A stretch of DNA of 64,000 bases, from assembly GCF_022549355.1 (NCBI RefSeq), contig NZ_JAKZGL010000005.1, positions 1 to 64,000 of the forward strand. Direction: 5' to 3'. The DNA comes from Acinetobacter sp. NIPH 2699. Lineage in GTDB: Bacteria; Pseudomonadota; Gammaproteobacteria; Pseudomonadales; Moraxellaceae. The position numbers and the translations under genes are program-made. Positions 9,848 through 16,371 of this stretch are shown here, in pieces (position 1 is the stretch's first letter; the number at the start of each line of letters is the position of its first letter). The notes under the pieces are model-generated. The model saw only the letters and a list, made by a program, of their open reading frames with translations. It ran no database searches and was not told the origin of the DNA.

Positions 9848-10406
9848 TTATTTTTCCTTTGAATTCTTGTAATTCATTCAAACTGATCTTTTCTTTGATA
9901 ATACGGTGAATTTGATAGGTTCTTTCAAGTTCTTTTTCCGAAACCAACCTGAGATAGCCTAGCTCCTCTATGGTATTGATATGCTTTTCTAGGTCTTTCT
10001 GGAATTTAAGATGGTTATAGCCTTCTTGAAGGAATAGCTCTAACTCTTCACGAATTTGAATGTTAGAGATGAATTTTTCACTGGCTTGGTACTGAGTTGG
10101 ATTGCTATCAAATTCTTCCAGGCTGTTACGCAGTACAACCAATACAATTGATGCTTCGAAACTTATAACACGTCTTTGTATAAGCCCTAAGGTATCACCT
10201 TCGTTATCTTCCATTTGCTTGACAAAGGCAAAGCCTTCATCCTTTTTAATGATTAATTCAAGCCCAATTGTTCCAATATAGTCCTGAATTTCAGCCTGAT
10301 AATGAATAATGTTTTCCCATAGTGGTGAGGCACGTTCAATTGGTGATTTCAGTAGTCGTATAATGGCTCTGGAGTAGGGTTGTTCGTACTTTTCTAAATT
10401 TGTCAT
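9825..10406 (-). CDS. jetB: Wadjet JetB, MukE-like subunit (DUF4194)
   Basis: This is a 193-residue protein read from ATG 10406 (MTNLEKYEQPYSRAI), chosen because AAGGA lies 8 nt upstream; an ATG at 10427 in the same frame has no ribosome site. Size, position between jetA and jetC, and the winged-helix-like content (YLRLVSEKELERTYQIHRII) fit the DUF4194 kleisin-associated JetB subunit. It starts 12 bp after the jetA stop and overlaps jetC by 23 bp. Assignment rests mainly on operon position and length. Confidence 0.88.
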   Translation of the reverse strand: MTNLEKYEQPYSRAIIRLLKSPIERASPLWENIIHYQAEIQDYIGTIGLELIIKKDEGFAFVKQMEDNEGDTLGLIQRRVISFEASIVLVVLRNSLEEFDSNPTQYQASEKFISNIQIREELELFLQEGYNHLKFQKDLEKHINTIEELGYLRLVSEKELERTYQIHRIIKEKISLNELQEFKGKINEYVQSI

Positions 10407-10417
10407 TCTAATAATCC

Positions 10418-11914
10418 TTAAGAGCATATGACAATAATTTCAGGGATTTGAATGGACTTTTGTTGGGTCTGATCGAAGCAGATACGCTGTTGATGCTTGT
10501 CATTCACAGTATGTTTAAAATCTTTGATAACATCCATGTATCCAAATAGCTCTGGTAATCCTTGAGAAAGCCCACCTTGTTTATCAATGAGTTCTTGAAT
10601 ACTTGCTTGTGATTGGTGAAGTAAAATACTTTGAATGTGCTGTCTGATTTTCTTTTTATCAACATGGATGTGTGCAAATAGTTTTGCCAATTGTTCCGAG
10701 TGAGCTAGGTCCGTGCTGGCCAGAGTAGGATTTATCTTATAGTTAACGGGTTCTGATTTATCAGAGGTTAACTTTCTTTCAAAAGGGATTTTTATTTCTG
10801 CTGAGGTTTCGATCTCAAAACCAATATCTGGTTTTTGATTATGCTTATTTAAGATTAGCAGAGATTTCTTAATGTCCTGAATAATGCTTTTTGTGAGTGC
10901 AGATTGAGAAGCTTCACTTTCTTTAATGATACGGCTCAGCTTTTCAGCCATACGATCGTTTGCCTTATAAACTTTTTGGCCAGATTGATGCAGATACTTT
11001 TTCATTCCACTCAGGAAAAAGTCATCGATCTGAATATTCTTTTCTTGAAGCATTGAATATAGAGAAGTAACTAGACTGTCCCATTCTTGTTGCAGACTTG
11101 GATTGAGTAGGAAAGACCAAAAAGCATAGAAACTTTTACCTTGAGAGCTTTCTTTGAGAATATCAAGCGAGTCAAAGGCAAATTGTAAGATGTCACTTTT
11201 GTATAGATTCCCTTCAGCATGACGTTGATAGATATCTTTGGTAATTGATTTAAAATTTTCTTCTACCTCTTTAAAGTCAGATAGAAGCTCTTTTGCAGAT
11301 TGGGTTATTTCTTTAAAACGAGGTGTAATTTGATATTCTTCATAGACATTAATATCCTCGCCAATCTTGAGGCGTTGGATTTGCTGTTCAATTTCAAGCT
11401 TCTTCTGCTCTAATACTTGGATACGGTTTTCTACATTATCATTTGTATTTTCTACTAGCTCTTTGAGTTGATTAAAAATATATTTGAATTTGGATTCAGT
11501 ACCGATAAATTCTTCTTTTCTTAGGCTTTGTAACCAGTCCAATGTCTTATTTGTGTGAGAAGATAACTCATAAAATATGACACCCTGATCATCCTGATAG
11601 TTGCTGAGAAAACCTTTGTTGGTCCAATATTGAATATAGCGTTTTGCTTTTGCCTCATAGGTTGTAAGTGATAAATCTTGATAGACATTGAAGTCATCGG
11701 CTAAATCAAACTCGTCATTGTCGTTAATAAAATCAATGTTTGTTTCAATATATTTGATTAAAGCCAATTGCAGCTTTTCTGATGAGTTAGAGGTTTGTTG
11801 GTTGGAAAAAGCCTCAAGCAGAAACTGAATAACCCATTCTCTATTTTTTAGACACAAGAGAGCAATGCTAGGAGAAGTTCTAAGAGAGATCGATATTTCT
11901 TGAACATTTGGCAT
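10418..11914 (-). CDS. jetA: Wadjet JetA, MukF-like kleisin (DUF3375)
   Basis: This 498-residue protein opens the Wadjet operon. It begins with a helical winged-helix-like region (residues 1-120), followed by a coiled-coil stretch near 160-190 (NRIQVLEQKKLEIEQQIQRL) and a long helical body, as in DUF3375 JetA proteins, the kleisin of the JetABC complex. The order jetA-jetB-jetC-jetD on one strand with overlaps or tiny gaps is that of type I Wadjet. Upstream lies a non-coding stretch that should hold the operon promoter. Confidence 0.88.
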   Translation of the reverse strand: MPNVQEISISLRTSPSIALLCLKNREWVIQFLLEAFSNQQTSNSSEKLQLALIKYIETNIDFINDNDEFDLADDFNVYQDLSLTTYEAKAKRYIQYWTNKGFLSNYQDDQGVIFYELSSHTNKTLDWLQSLRKEEFIGTESKFKYIFNQLKELVENTNDNVENRIQVLEQKKLEIEQQIQRLKIGEDINVYEEYQITPRFKEITQSAKELLSDFKEVEENFKSITKDIYQRHAEGNLYKSDILQFAFDSLDILKESSQGKSFYAFWSFLLNPSLQQEWDSLVTSLYSMLQEKNIQIDDFFLSGMKKYLHQSGQKVYKANDRMAEKLSRIIKESEASQSALTKSIIQDIKKSLLILNKHNQKPDIGFEIETSAEIKIPFERKLTSDKSEPVNYKINPTLASTDLAHSEQLAKLFAHIHVDKKKIRQHIQSILLHQSQASIQELIDKQGGLSQGLPELFGYMDVIKDFKHTVNDKHQQRICFDQTQQKSIQIPEIIVICS

Positions 11915-12393
11915 TCTCTTGCTCCGTGATTGATTTTTAAACGATTTTGTAGCTATTAGTAATACCTAATAAATCATTCAAGAAAGTTATTAGGGCCTGA
12001 GGTATATTCGCTGATCAGCATTTATCAAGTGCAAAGAGATCTTGATACTATATAAAAGTAATCTCCCCAATGAGGCCTACTGAATGAATAGTTAGTATTT
12101 AGCTTGATTAGATATTAACTTTAACTCATTGTTGTATCTAGTATTTAATTTCATTGTTATACAATAATCTATTGATTGTAGATTGCATAGTTTAGTTTAA
12201 ATAAAGAGCGACAAATTGTGTCGTTTTTTTAATTTTTATTAAAAACATAATGCTTATTTATTTGGAGATCATTTTAGAGCTTTATAGAATTCAATAGTAA
12301 GCTATGTTTGATTTGTGGAACATTAACCATGTTTTAATATGTTTTCTACAAAATTTGTTAGAATTTACCGTAAAATTAAAGAGGAATACGTAT
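11915..12393. other. Non-coding stretch between jetA and the antitoxin gene
   Basis: About 480 bp of AT-rich DNA separates two divergent genes. It should contain the promoters of jetABCD (leftward) and of the antitoxin-like gene (rightward). The one clear element is a hairpin with a T-tract at 12209-12230. I see no credible gene in it. Confidence 0.5.
12209..12230 (+). terminator. Hairpin terminator
   Basis: cgaca (12209-12213) pairs with tgtcg (12219-12223), followed by seven T. The stem is short. No gene ends immediately upstream on the plus strand, so this may be a relic or may end a small untranslated transcript. Confidence 0.5.
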
Positions 12394-12582
12394 ATGAATA
12401 CTGTTTTTGATCTGATAGTGTCTGAATTCGAAAATTCTAAACATGAGGCTGAATATAACGTATGGTTTAAAGCAAAAATAGAGAAAGCGATAGTAGACAC
12501 ACGTCCAACGATGCCACATGATCAAGTTGTAGCATATTTTAAAAAACGTCGTGTTGAACGAGAAGCTAATCGTAATGGTTGA
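12394..12582 (+). CDS. Antitoxin-like 'stability determinant', apparently orphan
   Basis: This is a 62-residue protein read from ATG 12394, chosen for its AGAGGAA ribosome site; the longer frame from 12304 lacks one. MNTVFDLIVSEFENSKHEAE, then YNVWFKAKIEKAIVDTRP and MPHDQVVAYFKKRRVEREA match the pattern of small RelB/ParD-like antitoxins annotated as stability determinants, which normally precede a RelE/ParE-type toxin gene. No toxin reading frame follows: the next gene is convergent and only 52 bp away. It could stabilise the island only with a partner encoded elsewhere, could be an anti-addiction remnant, or could act as a stand-alone regulator. Confidence 0.6.
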   Translation: MNTVFDLIVSEFENSKHEAEYNVWFKAKIEKAIVDTRPTMPHDQVVAYFKKRRVEREANRNG

Positions 12583-12633
12583 TATGCATAAAAGTGTATG
12601 TACTGTCCGATCAGGTTTGATCTAGTACGATAT

Positions 12634-13083
12634 TTATTTCAATTTATTTACATCCTCTCGCTTAAACAGTCTGATCTTATGATCCGTTTTACCCATGTAA
12701 TAGGGCTTGATCAGCTCCTGCTTCTGTAAGTTCGTAATATGTGAATGAGGCATACCGAGTAGGTTGCTGGCTTCAGCTCCTGTCAAATATTCTTCTTTTA
12801 ACTTAAGGACCTCATTTAGTTCGTCTCTTTTAACCAGCCTCCAATAGACTAGTTCTTCAATTGTTAGAAAGCCTGTTTTGCACCAATATTGGCGTAACCA
12901 ATTCAATGAACAATTTAACGTCTCAGCTGCATCTTCAATACTAATAAAGTCATCATTCTCAACTTTAACGGCAGCGTAGCGGATTGTTCCATACGCAACT
13001 GTAGTGATCTCAAAAATATAGTCTTCTTGATTACTAAAAATAAAGCGAAAGCCTGGTTGAGGAATAAATAATGATGATGACAT
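12634..13083 (-). CDS. Small DNA-binding protein in the tnsB position
   Basis: This 149-residue protein begins with a short beta-rich segment (residues 1-45, including QPGFRFIFSNQEDYIFEIT) that resembles the N-terminal module of TniA/TnsB-type proteins. Two helix-turn-helix-like units follow, near residues 46-85 (ISIEDAAETLNCSLNWLRQY) and 95-145 (LTGAEASNLLGMPHSHITNL then LFKREDV). Its gene begins 1 bp after the TnsA-like gene, with GGAGGA in that gene's 3' end, so the two are co-translated. In Tn7 the gene after tnsA is tnsB, but this protein has no room for a DDE catalytic domain. It could be a DNA-binding partner of the endonuclease, a truncated transposase fragment or an independent regulator. 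The function is not known. Confidence 0.6.
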   Translation of the reverse strand: MSSSLFIPQPGFRFIFSNQEDYIFEITTVAYGTIRYAAVKVENDDFISIEDAAETLNCSLNWLRQYWCKTGFLTIEELVYWRLVKRDELNEVLKLKEEYLTGAEASNLLGMPHSHITNLQKQELIKPYYMGKTDHKIRLFKREDVNKLK

Positions 13084-13084
13084 T

Positions 13085-13774
13085 TTAAATTCCTCCTTCA
13101 GTATCTATGATGATCTTTTTATGAAAGAGTAAGTAATCCCCCAACTCACAGGGCAAACCCAATTTTTGAAGAGATTCATAGGCTGCTTCAATATTCTGAA
13201 GAGAAAGCCTTTGCAGTGCACAGATAGCCAAATCTATTTCTAACGGTGTCCAAATTCGTTTATGTCCCCGTTGATAAAGATATAAAAGTTTTTGGAGCTG
13301 TTTCTTGCTTGGTAAGCTAGATTGATCAATAAGTTTAAATGTAATATCCATTTGATTAAATATTTCAGCGACTTGTTCAAACTTCTGTAGCTCTTCTTGT
13401 GTCAGAGCTTTAATAGAAGGTTTCACCTCATGGATTTCAAATGACCCATCTATGTTTTGTACTAAAAAGTCCGGATAGCAAAAATTATTTCTTGATAAGG
13501 GAATCTTCAAGGCCTGTGTACGGAAGCTTTTTACTTGGGAACTTTGTTCAAGACAGATTGCATTTGCTAATTCTAGGAAACTTTCAAGCGGTATTGCTCC
13601 ACCAGATTTAGTACTAGGAAATAAGGAAGTTCTCCGACCAAAGCATCCTTGGTAAATTCTACGTTGACCATGAAGTGTTAATGCCAAGTTGGGTTCAGCC
13701 TGAAAAGCTTTTTCTATTTGCTCCCAAATAAATTGAGTCAGATTATTTTTTTTGATTTGTGGGAAAGGGTACAT
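13085..13774 (-). CDS. TnsA-like endonuclease
   Basis: This 229-residue protein has a PD-(D/E)xK core of the TnsA type: aspartate in FCYPDFLV near residue 123 and the E-V-K triad in FEIHEVKPS near 135-139. A basic N-terminal region carries RRIYQGCFGRRTSLFPS, and a helical C-terminal domain (about 160-229) would fit the TnsA C-terminal region. In Tn7-like transposons TnsA makes the 5' cuts that release the element, in complex with TnsB and TnsC. Here it stands without TnsB or TnsC, coupled to a 149-residue DNA-binding protein. It is transcribed away from the packed transposon end, the same polarity as tnsA in Tn7. The active-site residues look intact. Confidence 0.65.
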   Translation of the reverse strand: MYPFPQIKKNNLTQFIWEQIEKAFQAEPNLALTLHGQRRIYQGCFGRRTSLFPSTKSGGAIPLESFLELANAICLEQSSQVKSFRTQALKIPLSRNNFCYPDFLVQNIDGSFEIHEVKPSIKALTQEELQKFEQVAEIFNQMDITFKLIDQSSLPSKKQLQKLLYLYQRGHKRIWTPLEIDLAICALQRLSLQNIEAAYESLQKLGLPCELGDYLLFHKKIIIDTEGGI

Positions 13775-13800
13775 ATAAGTATCTCCAGCATTCTGTTACC

Positions 13801-13822
13801 TCTCTAAAATATTTTTTAGAGA
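13801..13822. promoter_or_regulatory. Palindrome upstream of the TnsA-like gene
   Basis: tctctaaa (13801-13808) and tttagaga (13815-13822) form a perfect 8-bp inverted repeat 27 bp upstream of the TnsA-like start codon. It is a plausible operator for its transcription. Confidence 0.45.
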
Positions 13823-13835
13823 TGAGCGAAATTCT

Positions 13836-13959
13836 TTGTTGCTTAAAAAATAGCAACAAGACTTGACTGGTGGCTTTATACGGAAGATACTTTGATTGCT
13901 GAGGTCTCTGTATTTAATTGTATGGAGCCACCAACGGATCCTTATAGGGTCCGTTTTTT
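13836..13959 (+). ncRNA. Candidate structured RNA with terminator
   Basis: Three stems follow each other on the plus strand in a gene-free gap. The first is an 8-bp hairpin, ttgttgct/agcaacaa (13836-13843 with 13852-13859). The second is a 14-bp stem, 13868-13881 with 13920-13933, fully paired if two G-U pairs are allowed, closing a 38-nt loop. The third is a terminator hairpin, cggatcc/gggtccg, followed by six T (13935-13959). A TTGACT (13863-13868) and GATACT (13886-13891) pair with 17-bp spacing could instead start a shorter transcript near 13898. The gap lies between the TnsA-like gene and the 85-residue gene, both on the other strand. I do not recognise an RNA family; the structure is seen, its expression is inferred. 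Confidence 0.45.
13935..13959 (+). terminator. Rho-independent terminator in the tnsA upstream gap
   Basis: cggatcc (13935-13941) pairs with gggtccg (13947-13953), one pair being G-T, and is followed by a run of six T. No protein-coding gene precedes it on this strand, which suggests it ends a non-coding transcript. Confidence 0.7.
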
Positions 13960-14004
13960 ATTTGCTAATTCTTTTATGGCATTAATGTCACTCCTCGGTG
14001 AAAA

Positions 14005-14262
14005 TTAACTTTGTTGGATGGATTCATTTCGTTGTTTTGCTAGCCAAAAGGCTAAGTCTTTAACGAGTGCATATTTACCACGACGGTTTTCGACAGAGAA
14101 AATGGGGATTGGTACAGTTTTTCTTGTTAATGCCTGCCTAAAGGCATCACTAGAGCGATATCCTAATGCAACTCTCAATGCTTCATCTGAAATCATGGGG
14201 CCATGACGTTCAAATAGATCACGTTCAATCATTTCTGCATTTATTAAGATTGCTTTATTCAT
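14005..14262 (-). CDS. Small putative DNA-binding protein
   Basis: This is an 85-residue protein read from ATG 14262 (MNKAILINAEMIERDLFERH), chosen for the AGGA 9 nt upstream rather than the longer frame from 14280. MISDEALRVALGYRSSDAFR and a segment containing VPIPIFSVENRRGKYALVKD then LAFWLAK suggest a helix-turn-helix like those of AlpA/PrtN-type regulators that sit in mobile elements. It lies upstream of the TnsA-like gene on the same strand, 230 bp away, and is divergent from the next gene. Function unknown. Confidence 0.65.
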   Translation of the reverse strand: MNKAILINAEMIERDLFERHGPMISDEALRVALGYRSSDAFRQALTRKTVPIPIFSVENRRGKYALVKDLAFWLAKQRNESIQQS

Positions 14263-14423
14263 CTTATTTAGTCCTAACACGTCATAACAAAAGCATATAT
14301 CTTCTTAGAAAAATATGGTAGAAGAGCGTTAAGAGCTAAAGTTATACATAATTTTTTAATTAAGCTTTTGATTTTAAATGAATAGATATCATTGATTTAT
14401 AGTTGCGTTGAGGTCGCTACAAC

Positions 14424-15281
14424 ATGCAAGTGAAAAAAATAAAAACTAGGATAAGAAGAGATTGGCTTGATGTTATTCGTACAGCCATTTGGTATGCATA
14501 TATAGAAGCAAAATTTTTAAATAGTACAAACTATGAGATAGCAAAGTTTATTGAACCTGAAGTTTTCGGGAAAGATGAGGAGAAAGATATTAATAATCAT
14601 ATTAGGTGGGCAAAATATAGAAGAGGAAAGCATACGCCTGGAAAAGAGCTTATAAGCAAAGCCGATCAACATGTAAAAGGGGCCGCTAGGATTATTAATC
14701 ATGTTTTGTGGGAGGTCATTAGAGGACGTAAACCATTGAAATGGTTCATGGAAGATGGCGTAAATCAACTTTCTTGGGATGTACGAAGAATTATTTTTAA
14801 ATCAGCAAATGATAAAAATGAATTAATCCCTGTTTTACATATAACAAAAAATTTAAGAAGAATAGAGCGACTGGAAAATTTAGATGCATTGGCTGCATTG
14901 ATCATCTTTTTAAGGATTGCGGTTGATCAAAATCAAAAGGAAATCGCTTTAAGGATAGGGCGTTCAATTTATAGAATATTATTGGTAATGTGTGTATTTT
15001 TGCCTTTAGTACATTTTAAGTATGGATTGGCATTTTTAATTTATCTATATGTTTTTTCTATTCTTCCACGTAAAACAAAAAACTTTGATAGTAATGATGT
15101 TGAGGAGTTTTGTGATAAATCTAGTAAGTTGAATTATATTTTATTAGCGGCTGAAGATGAAAATATTATTGATTTAAAGGGGAAGGGAATCAGTAAAAAA
15201 ATGTACACTAATTTTCTATTTGATATTCTAGATGGTAAGCGTGGGCTTAAACTTATAAAAGAATTTTCTCCCTCTTTTTAA
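14424..15281 (+). CDS. Hypothetical protein with a membrane hairpin
   Basis: This 285-residue protein belongs to no family I recognise. The first 190 residues are soluble, basic and helical. Residues about 185-215 (ILLVMCVFLPLVHF then GLAFLIYLYVFSIL) form one long or two short membrane segments, followed by a soluble tail of about 70 residues. It starts at ATG 14424 with GAGGT upstream and ends in a terminator hairpin overlapping its stop codon, so it is probably a single-gene transcript. In a defence island a soluble-domain/membrane-hairpin protein could be an effector, but nothing in the sequence proves it. Confidence 0.65.
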   Translation: MQVKKIKTRIRRDWLDVIRTAIWYAYIEAKFLNSTNYEIAKFIEPEVFGKDEEKDINNHIRWAKYRRGKHTPGKELISKADQHVKGAARIINHVLWEVIRGRKPLKWFMEDGVNQLSWDVRRIIFKSANDKNELIPVLHITKNLRRIERLENLDALAALIIFLRIAVDQNQKEIALRIGRSIYRILLVMCVFLPLVHFKYGLAFLIYLYVFSILPRKTKNFDSNDVEEFCDKSSKLNYILLAAEDENIIDLKGKGISKKMYTNFLFDILDGKRGLKLIKEFSPSF

Positions 15282-15298
15282 AAAAAGGGAGTTTTTTT
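15268..15298 (+). terminator. Rho-independent terminator
   Basis: ctccct (15268-15273) pairs with agggag (15286-15291), extended by T/A runs in the loop, and is followed by seven T. It overlaps the stop codon of the preceding 285-residue gene. Confidence 0.8.
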
Positions 15299-15352
15299 AG
15301 TTCATAAAGATAGTCAATTGATATGTTGATCAATATCTATACTCTTAAAGCT

Positions 15353-15390
15353 CATTAGATCAAAAGTATAGGTATCGATCTAATGTTTTT
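15353..15390. terminator. Hairpin at the convergent end of the lipoprotein gene
   Basis: A perfect 9-bp inverted repeat, cattagatc (15353-15361) with gatctaatg (15377-15385), is followed by T residues on the plus strand. It overlaps the 3' end of the minus-strand lipoprotein gene. Confidence 0.5.
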
Positions 15391-15937
15391 GATTTATAGA
15401 AATTTTTGTTGTTGTGGTTATATAACGCCAAGCATTTGTTCCATCATTTCTTGCTCTCCAGTTTGTTGCTTTGATAGAAACCTTCCAGTTCTCTGTACTA
15501 CTTGAACAAGAATAGTCACCAATCCATTTAGAGTTGCGGATCTGTGTCAGTACTTCAGTTGTTAAACGGTCCGGTGGTGGTAATGGTTGTCCATTTTTTA
15601 CTAATCCAGCATTTATCATTACTGAGTTATTATCACCTAGATAAGTAAATTGCCCATTTTGTCTGCGGCATAGACCTTGTAGCTTTTTATAAGGTGATGC
15701 TAATTGCTCCACCCATTGTTGATGAATAAAAAAAGGGGATGAGTAGGTAGATACCCTCATTTCAAATTCATTATCGATCATGACTGGTTTTGAAGGGTCA
15801 TAAGATTGCATATGCCATTCATTGGTTAACATTTGGTTCACAGTTATAGATGTACCTGTATCTTGAAATTTTGTTGTACAAGACGCCAAGATCATAACAC
15901 ATAGAATTATTGGTAAATTTTTAATCTTAAACATCAT
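15380..15937 (-). CDS. Putative lipoprotein, unknown function
   Basis: This 185-residue protein has a lipoprotein signal peptide: MMFKIKNLPIILCVMILASC, with the lipobox LASC and the modified cysteine at residue 20. The mature part has four further cysteines or more (including GLCRRQNGQF and GDYSCSSS) and aromatic-rich beta-like segments. I do not recognise the family. The gene is divergent from a small XRE regulator, with a 7-bp inverted repeat in the shared upstream region, so the regulator may control it. Confidence 0.7.
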   Translation of the reverse strand: MMFKIKNLPIILCVMILASCTTKFQDTGTSITVNQMLTNEWHMQSYDPSKPVMIDNEFEMRVSTYSSPFFIHQQWVEQLASPYKKLQGLCRRQNGQFTYLGDNNSVMINAGLVKNGQPLPPPDRLTTEVLTQIRNSKWIGDYSCSSSTENWKVSIKATNWRARNDGTNAWRYITTTTKISINQKH

Positions 15938-15948
15938 TCTAATTCTCT

Positions 15949-15969
15949 AATATCCTATTTTGGGATATT
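15949..15969. promoter_or_regulatory. Operator-like dyad between lipoprotein and XRE genes
   Basis: aatatcc (15949-15955) and ggatatt (15963-15969) form a perfect 7-bp inverted repeat with a 7-bp spacer in the 56-bp gap between divergent genes. A dimeric XRE repressor such as the adjacent gene product would bind this kind of site. Confidence 0.5.
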
Positions 15970-15993
15970 TTGAATAGTAACTGATATTGAGCC

Positions 15994-16221
15994 ATGCGCT
16001 CAATACATGATCCTAGGTATCAAGACCTAATCAAGAAACTTATAGAACTTCGCGAGTCTAAAAATGTGACTCAGGTTGATCTTGCGCGTCGTTTGAACAA
16101 ACCACAATCTTATGTTTCGAAAATTGAAATTTTAGAAAGACGTATTGATGTGATTGAGTTATGTGACTGGATAAATGCTCTAGATGAGAATATAGCAATA
16201 TTTTTAAGTTATCTAAGCTAA
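15994..16221 (+). CDS. XRE-family transcriptional regulator
   Basis: This 75-residue protein is essentially one lambda-Cro/XRE helix-turn-helix (residues about 12-65): LIELRESKNVTQVDLARRLN, then KPQSYVSKIEILERRIDVIE. There is no effector or sensor domain. It lies upstream of the helicase/DUF2290 pair (150-bp gap, same strand) and is divergent from a lipoprotein gene, with an inverted repeat in between. Small XRE proteins commonly repress the defence module they precede; that role is inferred here. Confidence 0.85.
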   Translation: MRSIHDPRYQDLIKKLIELRESKNVTQVDLARRLNKPQSYVSKIEILERRIDVIELCDWINALDENIAIFLSYLS

Positions 16222-16371
16222 TTACTCTTAAAAAACACAGATTTTTATCATAAATAAGTGACTTAGTAATTTTCTTCTTCTTAATTTATATTTTTAAAAA
16301 CCATTGAATTTAAAATGAATTTCCTTAAGATTAATTACTATTAGGCATTGCTTTGATGTTAGAGAAATATA

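Noticed and set aside
12209..12230. gcgacaaattgtgtcg as an internal TnsB site
   Set aside because: It resembles the island repeats, but the GACA to TGTC gap is 5 instead of 7 bp and a T-run follows, so it is better read as a terminator.
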